From Afipia sp. 64-13 (GTDB lineage Bacteria; Pseudomonadota; Alphaproteobacteria; Rhizobiales; Xanthobacteraceae), in assembly GCA_001897755.1 (NCBI GenBank), contig MKUJ01000011.1, forward strand, positions 32,387 to 96,386: DNA of 64,000 nt, given 5' to 3'. Shown here piece after piece: positions 31,032 to 43,313 of the stretch (position 1 is its first letter; every line of letters starts with the position of its first letter). The notes below the pieces were generated by a model. It ran no database searches. It had not been told where the DNA came from and saw only the letters and a list, made by a program, of their open reading frames with translations. Made by a program: the position numbers and the translations under genes.

Positions 31032-32408
31032 TCAGGCGGCGCTGGCCGTGCCGCTCTTGAGCCGTTTGCGCACCACCGGCGCGGCCGTCACGATTCCCTT
31101 TTCGACAAAGGCCTCGTGATTGCTCTCGATCGCATCGGGCGCGTAGAGATAGTTCACCATCAGGCCGTAGGACTGCCGCAGGCCGTTTTCCGACGTATCG
31201 CCGAGAAAATTGAGCCGCTCCAGCCGCGCACCATTGCCGAGATGGAAACGCGCCACCGCGTCGGCGACGCGTCCGCGCTTGTCCTTGGCTTCCAGAAAAT
31301 AATAGGCGGCGGCGGCGAGCAGCACCGGACGGATGCGCTCGACCATCGCGCCATCCTCGTGCCAGCCGGGCTGGTCGAGCAGCGCCAGCGTCTCCTTGTC
31401 GGCGGTGTCGAGCGCAGCGGAGTTGTCCGCGGCACGCTCGCGCTTCAGCCAGTTGGCGAAAGTCGGTGCCGGTGACAGCGTGACGAAGGTGTGCAGGTTC
31501 GGCAACTCGCGCTTGAGTTCCTCCACCACCTGCTTGATCAGGAAATTGCCGAAGGAGATGCCGCCAAGACCCTTCTGGGTGTTGGAGATCGAATAGAACG
31601 CGGCAGTGCTCGCCTGCGCGGCTTCGATCGGCACCCGGTCCTCGGCCAGCAGCGGCGCGATGCTGCCGGGAATCTCCTTGGTCAGCGCGACCTCGACGAA
31701 GATCAGCGGTTCATCGATAAGCTGCGGGTGGAAGAAACCGTAGCAGCGCCGGTCGGGTGGAGCGAGCCTGCGGCGCAGATCGTCCCAGTTCTTGATCGCA
31801 TGCACCGCCTCGTAGCGGATGATCTTTTCCAGAATGTTGGCCGGCGTGGTCCAGTCGATCCGCTGCAGCACCAGGAAGCCGCGGTTGAACCACGAGGCGA
31901 ACAGATGGACGAAATCGCTGTCCACGGGCCGTAACTGCGGGTGCTCGGCGATATTGGCGAGCAGCATTTCCCGCATCCGCACCAGGGCCTCGGTGCCGCC
32001 GGGCGCGAGGTTGAGACGGCGGATCAGTTCCTGCCGACGCGGCTCGGCGGCCTCGTGCAGCGCGCTCACCGCGGCGCTGGAGAAGCCTTCCTTCTGTACC
32101 CGCGCCATCGCCTGCTCGATCTGCGCGCGATCGGGGCCGAACAGATCGCCGAGCGCGGTGAGGAAGGCCAGCCGCTCGGCCGGCGAGGCGGCGGCATAGC
32201 CTGCGAGCAGCGTCTGCGCCAAGGCGACGCCGGTGGCTTCGCCGCGCCGCGACAGCAGGGTTTCGCCAAGCTCGATCAGCTCGGCTTCGCTGAGGGCATG
32301 GCTCGAGCCATGGGTGATTCCGCGCAGCAGATGGCGGCCGCGCTCGGTCAGCGTGTTGAGAAGGTTGCCAAGGAATTCCGGCGCTCGGTCAAATCCCAAT
32401 GTCGGCAT
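31032..32408 (-). CDS. Malonyl-CoA decarboxylase
   Basis: Converts malonyl-CoA to acetyl-CoA and CO2. The 458-aa length fits. A helical N-terminal domain leads to the catalytic domain with WTTPANILEKIIRYEAVHAI, DRRCYGFFHPQLIDEPLIFVE, YSISNTQKGLGGISFGN and HTFVTLSPAPTFANWL, the strongest family signature. It could belong to malonate use or fatty-acid control; no mat transporter or malonyl-CoA synthetase is next to it. Confidence 0.93.
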   Translation of the reverse strand: MPTLGFDRAPEFLGNLLNTLTERGRHLLRGITHGSSHALSEAELIELGETLLSRRGEATGVALAQTLLAGYAAASPAERLAFLTALGDLFGPDRAQIEQAMARVQKEGFSSAAVSALHEAAEPRRQELIRRLNLAPGGTEALVRMREMLLANIAEHPQLRPVDSDFVHLFASWFNRGFLVLQRIDWTTPANILEKIIRYEAVHAIKNWDDLRRRLAPPDRRCYGFFHPQLIDEPLIFVEVALTKEIPGSIAPLLAEDRVPIEAAQASTAAFYSISNTQKGLGGISFGNFLIKQVVEELKRELPNLHTFVTLSPAPTFANWLKRERAADNSAALDTADKETLALLDQPGWHEDGAMVERIRPVLLAAAAYYFLEAKDKRGRVADAVARFHLGNGARLERLNFLGDTSENGLRQSYGLMVNYLYAPDAIESNHEAFVEKGIVTAAPVVRKRLKSGTASAA

Positions 32409-32462
32409 TGCGGTCCTCGATTGCGGGCGGTGATGGTCTCGCGGGGCGAAGGAAGCGGCACG

Positions 32463-33380
32463 TCATTCCGGCAGCGGAATGAATTCGGTCTCCTCCGGCA
32501 CATGGGCGAAGCGGCCGGTTTTCCAATCCTGTTTGGCCTGTTCGATGCGTTCGCGGCTGGAGGAGACGAAATTCCACCAGATGTAACGCGGTCCCTCCAG
32601 CGCGGTGCCGCCGAGAAACATCATGCGTGTTGGCCGCGCTGCCTTGACCGTGATGCGGTCGCCAGGACGGAAGATCAGCAGGCGCGGGCCTTCATAGCGC
32701 TCGCCGGCGATCTCGACCTCGCCGTCGACGACATAAATGGCGCGTTCCTCATGGTCGGCGTCAAGCGGCGCACTCATCCCGGCATCGAGATTGACCTCGA
32801 CATAGAACCAGTCGGACACGGTTTCGACCGGCGATGACGCGCCGAACGCCGAGCCGGCGATGACGCGGGCGCGGATGCCGTTGTCCTGCACAGTCGGCAG
32901 TCTCGTGGCATCGTAATGCTGGAACGAGGGCGCGATTTCCTCGTGACCCGCCGGCAGCGCCACCCAGCTTTGCAGGCCGAGCATCTTCTGGCCGCTGGCG
33001 CGTTCGACGTCCGGCGTGCGCTCGGAATGGGCGATGCCGCGTCCCGCCGTCATCAGGTTCATCGCCCCGGGCCGGATTTCCTGGATATGGCCCTCGCTGT
33101 CGCGATGCATGATGCTGCCGTCGAACAGATAGGTGACGGTGGCAAGACCGATATGCGGATGCGGACGCACATCCATGCCTTGCCCGGCGATGAACTGCAC
33201 CGGACCGAAATGATCGAAAAAGATGAACGGGCCGACCATCTGCCGTCGGCCGTGCGGCAGCGCGCGACGGACGGCGAAGCCGTCGCCGAGATCTCGGGTG
33301 CGCGGCACGATGACGAGTTCGAGAGCATCGCAGGTTTGCGGGTCGCCGAGGATCGGATCGTTGGAGGGCATCCAGCTCAT
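32463..33380 (-). CDS. Pirin family protein
   Basis: Bicupin protein of 305 aa. The pirin N-terminal cupin shows HPHIGLATVTYLFDGSIMHRD, GAMNLMTAGRGIAHSER and the metal-binding His/Glu set. The C-terminal cupin includes GEVEIAGERY and MMFLGGTALEGPRYIWWNFVSS. Some pirins have quercetinase activity, others are co-regulators; the substrate is unknown. It lies 54 bp upstream of the decarboxylase gene and may be co-transcribed with it. The 227 bp between it and gyrB shows nothing identifiable. Confidence 0.9.
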   Translation of the reverse strand: MSWMPSNDPILGDPQTCDALELVIVPRTRDLGDGFAVRRALPHGRRQMVGPFIFFDHFGPVQFIAGQGMDVRPHPHIGLATVTYLFDGSIMHRDSEGHIQEIRPGAMNLMTAGRGIAHSERTPDVERASGQKMLGLQSWVALPAGHEEIAPSFQHYDATRLPTVQDNGIRARVIAGSAFGASSPVETVSDWFYVEVNLDAGMSAPLDADHEERAIYVVDGEVEIAGERYEGPRLLIFRPGDRITVKAARPTRMMFLGGTALEGPRYIWWNFVSSSRERIEQAKQDWKTGRFAHVPEETEFIPLPE

Positions 33381-33607
33381 GGCAGGGCTCCGTCAGTCAC
33401 GCTCGATGAAGACTAGCATACATCGATTGTGATGACGCGCGAATGCGGCCGCCGCGCGGCGGGATGATTTCAGACTATCGGCTATGTGGTTTCGTGCACG
33501 GCCCTGTGCGCCGACGCGAAGAGAGTGTCAGGCGAACTTCGAAGGTGCCGCATCCGAGAGGCTCTGTATGGGGTCAGCCAAAAAGAAATCAGCCAAAGAG
33601 AACCGCG

Positions 33608-36103
<2,496 letters not shown>

Positions 36104-36288
36104 TCAATTTGTGCCATGAAAACAAGTGGCCGCATAGCGCAAAGTGAGCGCCGCCAAGCCTTTGAATAAATGGGATTTTTTGGGGGTTTTTCAAGGCCTC
36201 GAAAAGACGTTTTTCGGCTTGTGGAAAAGTGCGATTCGCAAGGGCCCGGTCGCGTTTCGCCAAGCGTCCGAAAGCGTGTTGCGAAACG

Positions 36289-37425
36289 TTAGTCCCGGCG
36301 CGAGATCGCGCCCGCCTCGACCTCGAAAATGTCGGCGCCGGCACCGATGTCGGCGAAGGCGGCGGGATCGGCGCCGGTCATCCAGACCTGCGCGCCGAGC
36401 ATCGCGAGTTCGTCGAACAGCGCGCGGCGGCGGCCGGGATCGAGATGCGCCACCACTTCGTCGAGCAGCAGCAGCGGCGTGATGCCGGTCATCTCGGCGA
36501 CCAGGCAGGCATGAGCGAGCACGAGGCCGATCAGCAGCGCTTTTTGCTCCCCGGTCGAGGCATCCTTCGCCGGCATGTCTTTCGGCGCGTAGACCACATG
36601 CAGATCGGTCAGGTGCGGCCCGTTCAACGTGCGGCCGGCCGCGGCGTCGAGCACGCGGCTTTTTTTCAGCACATCGCGATAGCGATCCTCGACCGCGGTG
36701 GCCGGCTCCTGCAGCAGCGCGTTCTCCATCCAGCCATCGAGCGCAATGCGCGCCGATGGAAATGCGGAGCCGGCGCGTCGGCCCAGCATCGCGGCGAGCC
36801 GTTGCAGGGTCTCGCCGCGCTGGGCCGCGACGGCGACCGCGAGCTCGGCGGTCTCGCGCTCGATGGCGTCGCACCAGTGCGCGTCGAAATTGCGATCCTC
36901 CAGCAGGCGATTGCGCGAGCGCAACGCCCGCTCCAGTGCGGAGACGCGGCCGGAATGATCCTTGTCGAGGGCGAGCACCAGGCGATCGAAGAAGCGGCGC
37001 CGCTCCGAGGCGGAGCCGGTGAACAGGCCGTCCATCGCCGGCGTCAGCCACACCATGCGCAGATGATCGCCGAACGCGGTGGCCGAGGAGACCGGCTCGC
37101 GGTCGATCCGCGCGCGGCGGCCGGAGGTCGCGCCCTCGGCACCCGGAATGTCGATGCCGGTGCCGAGGGTGGCGAGGCCGAGCGCGCCTTCGATCTCGGC
37201 GGACACCGCCCATGAGCCGTCGCCCTGCTGGCTCGCGATGTCCTCGAGCGTGGCGCGGCGCAGGCCGCGTCCGGGCGAGAGCAGCGAGACCGCCTCGAGA
37301 CAGTTGGTCTTGCCCGCGCCGTTGGGGCCGACCAGCACGACGAGATCGCCGCGCGTGTTCAGGCTTGCGGCGCGATAATTGCGGAAGTTGTTGAGGCCAA
37401 GGCGCAGGATGCGGGAGACGGTCAT
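36289..37425 (-). CDS. recF: DNA replication/repair protein RecF
   Basis: SMC-like ATPase loading RecA at gaps. Starting at MTVSRILRLGLNNFRNY gives 378 aa, the usual size; longer frames run into the palindromic repeat. Walker A VGPNGAGKTNCLEAV is near residue 34. The signature DASTGEQKALLIGLVLAHA and Walker B PLLLLDEVVAHLD are near the C-terminus. It lies between dnaN and gyrB as in many bacteria. Confidence 0.95.
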   Translation of the reverse strand: MTVSRILRLGLNNFRNYRAASLNTRGDLVVLVGPNGAGKTNCLEAVSLLSPGRGLRRATLEDIASQQGDGSWAVSAEIEGALGLATLGTGIDIPGAEGATSGRRARIDREPVSSATAFGDHLRMVWLTPAMDGLFTGSASERRRFFDRLVLALDKDHSGRVSALERALRSRNRLLEDRNFDAHWCDAIERETAELAVAVAAQRGETLQRLAAMLGRRAGSAFPSARIALDGWMENALLQEPATAVEDRYRDVLKKSRVLDAAAGRTLNGPHLTDLHVVYAPKDMPAKDASTGEQKALLIGLVLAHACLVAEMTGITPLLLLDEVVAHLDPGRRRALFDELAMLGAQVWMTGADPAAFADIGAGADIFEVEAGAISRRD

Positions 37426-37439
37426 GGTAACTACTCTGT

Positions 37440-37526
37440 CGTCATGCCCGGCTTTATGCCGGGCATCCACGTCTTTCGAAACCATCCGCAAAGACGTGGA
37501 TGGCCGGGACAAGCCCGGCCATGACG
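37440..37526. repeat. Long inverted repeat between dnaN and recF (copy 2)
   Basis: The arms 37440-37476 and 37490-37526 pair almost perfectly over 37 bases, starting CGTCATGCCCGGCTT. Nested palindromes and the terminal CGTCATGCCCGG are shared with the copy at 9876-9971. It is intergenic, 14 bp upstream of recF, and would form a stable cruciform or RNA stem. Confidence 0.88.
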
Positions 37527-37560
37527 CAATCTAGTCAGAGCGTGAACAGGCAAAAGAGCT

Positions 37561-38679
37561 TTACACCCGCATCGGCATCAGCACGTAGAGCGCGCCTTTG
37601 GCATCCTTGTCGTGGATCAAAGTCGGCGAGCCCGGATCGGCGAGCTTCAGCACCGCGACCTCGCCCTCGATCTGTGCGGCGATGTCGAGCAGATAGCGCG
37701 AGTTGAAGCCGATATCGAGCGGATCGGCGGCGTATTCGACCTCGAGTTCCTCGGTCGCGCTGCCGGAATCCGGATTGGTCACCGACAGCACCAGCTTGCC
37801 GGGCGACAGCGCGAGCTTCACGGCGCGGCCGCGCTCGCTGGATATGGTCGAGACGCGGTCCACCGCCGCTTCGAAATCGGCCTTGTCGACCACCAGTTCC
37901 TTATCGTTGTTCTGCGGAATGACGCGGCCATAGTCCGGGAAGGTGCCGTCGATCAGTTTCGAGGTCAGCACCACATTGGCGAGGGTGAAGCGGATCTTGC
38001 CCTGCGACAATTCGAGCCCGACCTCGGCCTCGTTGTCCTCGATCAGGCGCTGCACCTCGCCGACCGTCTTGCGCGGCACGATGACGCCCGGCATGCCGGC
38101 GGCGCCCTTGGGCAGCGCCAGATCGACCTGCGCGAGACGGTGACCGTCGGTCGCTACGCCGCGCAGCGTCGGCTCCTTCGCGGTGCCGGCCGCGTGCAGA
38201 TAGATGCCGTTGAGGTAATAGCGGGTCTCTTCGGTCGAGATCGCGAATTGCGCGCGATCGATCAGGCGCTTGATATCGGCGGCCGCGAGCGTGAATGAAT
38301 GGGTCATGTCGCCGGCGGCGAGATCCGGGAAATCGCTTTCCGGCAGCGTCTGCAGCGTGAAGCGCGAGCGGCCGGCGCGGATGGCCAGCACCGAGCGGTC
38401 GCTGTCGCCTTCGAGCACGATCTGCGCGCCATCCGGCAATTTGCGCACGATGTCGTAGAACATATGTGCCGGCACGGTGGTGGCGCCGCCGGTGCCGACT
38501 TCGGCCGGCAGCGTCTCGGTAACTTCGAGATCGAGATCGGTGGCCTTGAGGCTGAGACGGGCGTTCTCGGCGCGGATCAGGACGTTGCCGAGGATCGGAA
38601 TGGTATTGCGGCGCTCGACCACGCGATGCACGTGACCAAGAGACTTCAGGAGCTGCGCCCGCTCGACGGTGACTTTCAT
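37561..38679 (-). CDS. dnaN: DNA polymerase III beta subunit (sliding clamp)
   Basis: 372-aa clamp with three repeated domains. It starts MKVTVERAQLLKSLGHVHRVVERR, includes NTIPILGNVLI and VATDGHRLAQVDLALP, and ends LIHDKDAKGALYVLMPMRV, the classical C-terminus. The chosen ATG is where conservation begins; the frame extends 45 codons upstream without family similarity. It lies between dnaA and recF. Confidence 0.97.
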   Translation of the reverse strand: MKVTVERAQLLKSLGHVHRVVERRNTIPILGNVLIRAENARLSLKATDLDLEVTETLPAEVGTGGATTVPAHMFYDIVRKLPDGAQIVLEGDSDRSVLAIRAGRSRFTLQTLPESDFPDLAAGDMTHSFTLAAADIKRLIDRAQFAISTEETRYYLNGIYLHAAGTAKEPTLRGVATDGHRLAQVDLALPKGAAGMPGVIVPRKTVGEVQRLIEDNEAEVGLELSQGKIRFTLANVVLTSKLIDGTFPDYGRVIPQNNDKELVVDKADFEAAVDRVSTISSERGRAVKLALSPGKLVLSVTNPDSGSATEELEVEYAADPLDIGFNSRYLLDIAAQIEGEVAVLKLADPGSPTLIHDKDAKGALYVLMPMRV

Positions 38680-38927
38680 GACGCTTCGTCCGATTCCAAA
38701 CCACTGATCTGCACCCGTCGCCCGCGCGGCCTCCGCTTTCGGGCGGCGTTCCGCGTGCTGCGACATGCGCGATGGAGATGCCGGGGCGCCTTGCGGCGGT
38801 CCGGCGGCTGACACCGTTACCGGCCCATGACCCGGGCCGGCGGCGGGGTGCGTAAAGTGGCTTGGATACGGAGCAAGCGCAAGGGCAGCGTGGCCGCCGC
38901 CGCCGCTTTCCCCGGCGGATTTGCCGG

Positions 38928-40361
38928 TTACTCCTGAAGCTGGCGCTTGAGCAGTTCGACCTCGTCGGACAGCGCGAGATCCTTGGCAACCAGCGCCTCG
39001 ATCTTGCGTACCGCGTGCAGCACCGTGGTGTGGTCACGGCCGCCAAAGCGCCGGCCGATTTCCGGCAGCGAGCGCAGGGTCAGGGTCTTGGCGAGATACA
39101 TCGCCACCTGGCGCGGGCGCACCACATTGGCGGTGCGGCGGGACGAGAGCAGGTCGGAGCGGCTGACATTGTACTGCCGCGCCCCCCCGCGCTGGATATC
39201 CTCGATCTTGACCCGGCGCGGCTCCTGTGGACGGACCAGGTCGCGGACCTCGCGCTCGGCCATCTCCAGCGTCACCGGCTGGGCGTTGAGCTTGCTGTGG
39301 GCGAGCAGACGGTTGATCGCGCCTTCGAGATCGCGGCCGTTATGGGTGATCGCCTTGGCAAGATACTCCAGCACCGGCAGCGGCACGTCGAAGCTTGCAT
39401 GGTGGGCGCGCGCCGCGGCGACGCGCGATTTGAGGATTTCCAATCGGAGTTCTTCGCCGAGCGAGCCCATCTCGACCACAAGGCCGCCGGCAAGACGCGA
39501 ACGCACCCGGTCGTCGAGGCTTTCCAGATCGGACGGCGGGCGATCGGCGGCGATCACCACCTGGCGGCCGGCATCGATCAGCGCATTGAGGGTGTGGCAG
39601 AACTCGGCCTGGGTCGATTTGCCCTGCAGGAACTGCAGGTCGTCGATCACCAGCACGTCGATGCCGCGCAGCGCCTCCTTGAAAGCCAGCGCGGTCTGGG
39701 TCTTCAGCGCGGCGACGAAGCCGTACATGAATTTTTCCGCGGTCAGATACAGCACCTTGCGCTCGATGCTGGAATTGCCGGCCCAGGTCACCGCCTGCAG
39801 CAGATGGGTTTTGCCGAGACCGACTCCGGCGTGGATGTAGAGCGGGTTGAACATCACCGGATCGCCGCGGCGTCCTTCGGCGACCTGACGTGCTGCGGCC
39901 AGCGCCAGCGTGTTGGAGCGGCCGGAGACGAAGCTTGCGAAGGTCAGGCGCGGATCGAGCGGCGAGCCGCCCAGTGCCTCGTGGCTTGCCGAGACCGGCA
40001 CGGTCGCGACCGCGCGCGGATCGGCGGCCGCATGGTTGCGCTCGGCCGGCCGATCTTCGGCCGCCTTGGCATCCTTCGCCGCCGGCGCGGCCGCACGCAC
40101 CGGCGTGCGAACGGTGAGGTCGATGCGATGCACCTGCGGCACTTCAGCCTGCCAGCAGCTCAGCACGCGTTCGGCGTAGTGGGTCTGGATCCAGCTTTTC
40201 AGAAAACGGGTTGGCACCGACAGATGCACGCTGTCGTCGCTGATCTGTTCAAGGTCCATGCGCGCGAACCAGCTCGAGTAAACATCCTCACCGACGCTGG
40301 AGCGAAGTCGTCCCTTCACCCGTGTCCAACGATCGTGTTCCGTGCCTGCCGCGATGGTCAT
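38928..40361 (-). CDS. dnaA: Chromosomal replication initiator DnaA
   Basis: AAA+ initiator binding DnaA boxes. Domain I contains [17 protein letters not shown], and a variable Ala/Pro-rich domain II follows. The AAA+ core has Walker [14 protein letters not shown], Walker [14 protein letters not shown] and sensor [14 protein letters not shown]. Domain IV carries the DNA-binding signature [18 protein letters not shown]. The start is uncertain: in-frame ATGs lie at 40361, 40400 and 40451. 40361 ([12 protein letters not shown]) gives 477 aa, close to relatives, and has GGA upstream. Confidence 0.95.
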   Translation of the reverse strand: MTIAAGTEHDRWTRVKGRLRSSVGEDVYSSWFARMDLEQISDDSVHLSVPTRFLKSWIQTHYAERVLSCWQAEVPQVHRIDLTVRTPVRAAAPAAKDAKAAEDRPAERNHAAADPRAVATVPVSASHEALGGSPLDPRLTFASFVSGRSNTLALAAARQVAEGRRGDPVMFNPLYIHAGVGLGKTHLLQAVTWAGNSSIERKVLYLTAEKFMYGFVAALKTQTALAFKEALRGIDVLVIDDLQFLQGKSTQAEFCHTLNALIDAGRQVVIAADRPPSDLESLDDRVRSRLAGGLVVEMGSLGEELRLEILKSRVAAARAHHASFDVPLPVLEYLAKAITHNGRDLEGAINRLLAHSKLNAQPVTLEMAEREVRDLVRPQEPRRVKIEDIQRGGARQYNVSRSDLLSSRRTANVVRPRQVAMYLAKTLTLRSLPEIGRRFGGRDHTTVLHAVRKIEALVAKDLALSDEVELLKRQLQE

Positions 40362-40518
40362 GTTGTCCGTACTTTTCTGGTTGAGTTTCTGGTTCGACAT
40401 CTCAGTGTCGGTGGAGGTGGTGGATCGCCGCGCGCGATCCGTTCCATTCATGGACAGGTCTGCGTTCGGCGAACCGCGCCGTGTCGCATTGTCGCACTGA
40501 AGGGAATGAGGTGCGCGG

Positions 40519-40644
40519 TTAGCGCGTACTTGGAGGAGGGTAGGAGGTGCAGATCGGAAAGCGCAGCAGGCCCGTCATCAGGAAAGCAACCTCGCTCCGC
40601 ATCGCAAAACCCGCAGCGTGATCCGTCGCCTGGATGATTGACAT
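40519..40644 (-). CDS. Putative 41-aa leader peptide/small protein upstream of dnaA
   Basis: A short frame beginning [19 protein letters not shown] and ending in PPPSTR has a textbook AGGAGG eight bases before its ATG, much better than any dnaA start. It ends about 160 bp before the dnaA ATG in the same direction. No family is recognised. The ribosome binding site sequence GGTAGGAGG recurs as an inverted copy at 40539-40547, so a long-range hairpin could mask it. Confidence 0.42.
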   Translation of the reverse strand: MSIIQATDHAAGFAMRSEVAFLMTGLLRFPICTSYPPPSTR

Positions 40645-41570
40645 AAAATCCCCCTCCTACCGCAGAACCGCCGCGGCAAGCTGCTTCGATTGATCTGTTT
40701 CAATTCTTGATGCGTGCCCGAACGGTTGCCGCTCAGTTCCGCTTTCGCCCGTCTTGCCCGCCCAACCCGTATCGTCCTTCTGCTTCCCCGCGGTGTTCGG
40801 AATGGATCGTCTGCGCGCTTCTCTCTTTTTAGGTCTGGCGCTGCGGTATCCGAAATCGGACGACGCGGCCTTGAGAGACTTAGTCAACGCAGGGATCCGA
40901 TCTCACAAACCGTGTGAGGCTCAATCCGCCATCGCTTGGAAAGCATCGCTGACGTGCATACCGCTGTTAGTCTGCACGCTTGCCCTCGATTTACCGACCT
41001 CTCTGATCGACAAGTCGCGGGCGCCGCGACGGATTTAAGAAAGCCACAAGGGCTTTCGTCTCGCAACGCATTTGATTTTGCCGCCATCGCACCGAATTCA
41101 ACTTGGGTGCCCTCGCGCCTTCGTTCATGCTCTGAAGCGGAACGGCAAGATTTTGAATCTGTGTACAGATTCGAAGAGGCGCAGCATCATCGTGCGCTGC
41201 GGTGCGGCCTAAAATAAATTCATAAATTGTTTACGTTTGCGGCCCGCCAAACCGCGTTTTGCAAGTACTGCTCCGCGCTATGTCGATAAGTGATTAGCGT
41301 GCCGTTGATTTTTGTGTTCGTCGCGACAGGGTAACTTCGCAGTCGGCCGATCGCTTCGACCTGTTGCCGGATTGATTTTTTCGAAGGCTCATGCATGGCC
41401 CGCGCCAGCAGGCGGAAGTGACATTGCCCTGTGCTAAAAAGCGCAGTCCAGGATGGCGACGGCGAAAAATCGCCGAGCTATTGTTCCAGGATGAGACCGT
41501 GATGCGCAACGCTGTCGCGCTGCCGCCAAGGTATCGTTGCGTAATCGCGCCGGTCGATGAGATGGTCAGC
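40645..41570. other. Long intergenic region upstream of dnaA
   Basis: About 0.9 kb without a convincing gene between the small ORF and the rpsT terminator. It contains an AT-rich patch (41211-41240, AAAATAAATTCATAAATTG), a perfect 18-bp dyad at 41155-41172 and a one-mismatch DnaA box TGTCGATAA at 41281-41289. It may hold dnaA promoters or part of an origin, but no cluster of DnaA boxes is seen. Confidence 0.4.
41155..41172. promoter_or_regulatory. Perfect dyad, possible operator upstream of dnaA
   Basis: GAATCTGT-GT-ACAGATTC is a perfect inverted repeat with 8-bp arms, about 0.8 kb upstream of dnaA. The form suits a homodimeric regulator; identity unknown. Confidence 0.4.
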
Positions 41571-41573
41571 AAA

Positions 41574-41599
41574 AAAGCCCGGCGCGAAGGCCGGGCTTT
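41574..41599 (-). terminator. Terminator downstream of rpsT
   Basis: Minus-strand AAAGCCCGG, an 8-base loop and CCGGGCTTTTTT, 24 bp after the rpsT stop. Confidence 0.82.
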
Positions 41600-41623
41600 G
41601 ATCGATCGAACTGCTCTGTCGCG

Positions 41624-41890
41624 TTATTTCGCGAGACGGGCGATCTGATGCGCGAGGCGCGAGACCTTGCGGCTCGCATTGTTCTTGTGAACGAGGTTGC
41701 GCTGCGCCGCCTTCATCAACTCCGGCTCGGCGTTCTTGAACGCCGCCAGCGCCGCATCACGATCGCCCTTGGCAATCGCTTCCTCGACGGTGCGCACCGC
41801 GCCGCGCATCTGGGTGCGGCGCGACTTGTTGACGATGGTACGGCGGGCGATCTTGCGCGTCGCCTTCTTGGCGGAAGAGGTGTTGGCCAT
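41624..41890 (-). CDS. rpsT: 30S ribosomal protein S20
   Basis: Primary 16S-binding helical-bundle protein, 88 aa. [18 protein letters not shown], then [19 protein letters not shown] and [18 protein letters not shown] match the family end to end. Monocistronic, with its own promoter and terminator, directly upstream of the dnaA region as in many alphaproteobacteria. Confidence 0.96.
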   Translation of the reverse strand: MANTSSAKKATRKIARRTIVNKSRRTQMRGAVRTVEEAIAKGDRDAALAAFKNAEPELMKAAQRNLVHKNNASRKVSRLAHQIARLAK

Positions 41891-42036
41891 GTGCTCTCGG
41901 TCCTTCAGACAGCGGCGCCACCTTCAGGTGTCGCCGGACTGCTTTGATCTGATCGACCGGTTGGCCGATGCGTGGGTGATTGATGTTCCATCAAAGAACA
42001 GCGGCGGCCGGATCGCTCCGCCGCCAGTTGGAGGGT

Positions 42037-42065
42037 CTTATAATGGGATGGCTCCGGACCGTCAA
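42037..42065 (-). promoter_or_regulatory. Strong sigma-70-type promoter of rpsT
   Basis: On the minus strand TTGACG and TATAAG are separated by exactly 17 bp. Transcription would start near 42030, leaving a 140-nt leader. The leader begins with a GC hairpin (GGCGGC/GCCGCC, about 42000-42028), a plausible place for S20 autoregulation. Confidence 0.7.
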
Positions 42066-42161
42066 CGACTTCCGGGGCGTCTTAAAGCGGGCGGGGAGGG
42101 CCGTTTCGGTTGAATTTTGGGGCTTTGGCGGCTATTGCGGCGGAAACGCAAAGGATAACGC

Positions 42162-42479
42162 ATGATCCGCGGGTTTTTCCGCCTGATCGGCCTCTTGCTG
42201 CTGGCCGGCGGCTTCATTTTTCTGGTTTATGACGGGGCCCGCTCGATCGCCGACCAGACTCTGCGGCTGACCCGGCTCGGCGACTTCTGGAACGACATCA
42301 ACCAGGCGAGCCAAGCCTCGTTCCAGCACGCGGTCGAGGGCATTTCCACCACGCTGTGGAGCGGGGTGGTCAAAGTGATCCTCAACCAGCCGACCTGGGC
42401 CGTGCTCGGCCTTGTCGGCATTATCCTGCTGCTGGCGTTCCGCCCTGCCAAGCCGCTGATTGGCTACGGTCGCGACTAG
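42162..42479 (+). CDS. Small two-helix membrane protein, 105 aa
   Basis: A hydrophobic helix at about 8-26 (LIGLLLLAGGFIFLVYDG) and another at about 76-96 (AVLGLVGIILLLAFRP) flank a polar loop with ADQTLRLTRLGDFWNDINQAS. Conserved hypothetical in this lineage as far as I can recall. It is divergent from rpsT and precedes msrA by 83 bp. Function not recognised. Confidence 0.75.
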   Translation: MIRGFFRLIGLLLLAGGFIFLVYDGARSIADQTLRLTRLGDFWNDINQASQASFQHAVEGISTTLWSGVVKVILNQPTWAVLGLVGIILLLAFRPAKPLIGYGRD

Positions 42480-42562
42480 TGCCTGCCGCGCTCCGATTTC
42501 TCGCGCTCTGACTTTTGATCTGTGGCTTCCTATATTCCTCCACGGATGAAGGGAGACCGCCG

Positions 42563-43213
42563 ATGTTCTTTTCGCGCAAACCGTCGAGCCTGCCGACCGC
42601 CGCCGAGGCGTTGCCGGGCCGTTCCACCGCTATTCCCACCGCGCGCAGCCATTTCGTCAATGGCCGGTTGCTGAAGCCGCCGTTTCCGGACGGCATCGAG
42701 ACGGCCGTGTTCGCGATGGGTTGTTTCTGGGGCGCCGAACGCAAGTTCTGGCAGCTCGGCGAGGGCATCCATATCACCGCGGCAGGCTATGCCGGCGGGG
42801 CGACGCCGAACCCGACTTATGAAGAGACCTGCAGCGGACGCACCGGCCACACCGAAGTGGTGCTGGTGGCGTTCGATCCGAAGACGATCTCCTACGAACA
42901 GCTTCTGAAGACGTTCTGGGAAAGCCACGATCCGACCCAGGGCATGCGTCAGGGCAACGATATCGGCACGCAATATCGCTCGGCGATCTACACCACCAGT
43001 GAGGCGCAGATGCAGGCCGCGCTGGCGTCGCAAGTGGCCTATGGCGCGGCGCTGGCCGCCAAGGGCCTCGACGCGATCACCACCGAGATCGCCCCGTTGC
43101 GCGACTTCTATTATGCCGAGGACTACCATCAGCAATATCTGGCGAAGAATCCCGCCGGCTATTGCGGCCTCGGCGGCACCGGCGTGTCCTGCCCGGTCGG
43201 CATCGGCGCCTGA
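42563..43213 (+). CDS. msrA: Peptide-methionine (S)-S-oxide reductase MsrA
   Basis: Repairs oxidised methionine. The start MFFSRKPSS is supported by GGGAG eight bases upstream and gives 216 aa. The catalytic Cys is in [14 protein letters not shown] near residue 52. [44 protein letters not shown] and a C-terminal resolving Cys in [10 protein letters not shown] follow. No signal peptide, so cytoplasmic. Confidence 0.95.
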   Translation: MFFSRKPSSLPTAAEALPGRSTAIPTARSHFVNGRLLKPPFPDGIETAVFAMGCFWGAERKFWQLGEGIHITAAGYAGGATPNPTYEETCSGRTGHTEVVLVAFDPKTISYEQLLKTFWESHDPTQGMRQGNDIGTQYRSAIYTTSEAQMQAALASQVAYGAALAAKGLDAITTEIAPLRDFYYAEDYHQQYLAKNPAGYCGLGGTGVSCPVGIGA

Positions 43214-43313
43214 CGTGGGAAGCGGAACCCGTCCGCTCGTTACTCTTTGTTAACCATAAGTGCGGCACACCGGACCTTGTCTTTCATGGAGGGGGCAGGC
43301 CCCGGAGCGTGTC

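Noticed and set aside
36220..36228. DnaA box between recF and gyrB
   Set aside because: TGTGGAAAA is a single one-mismatch nonamer in a T-rich gap; chance occurrence is likely.
40452..41623. Chromosomal origin upstream of dnaA
   Set aside because: Only one one-mismatch DnaA box and one AT-rich patch were found; no cluster of boxes. Listed as an intergenic region instead. GC-skew over the chromosome would decide.
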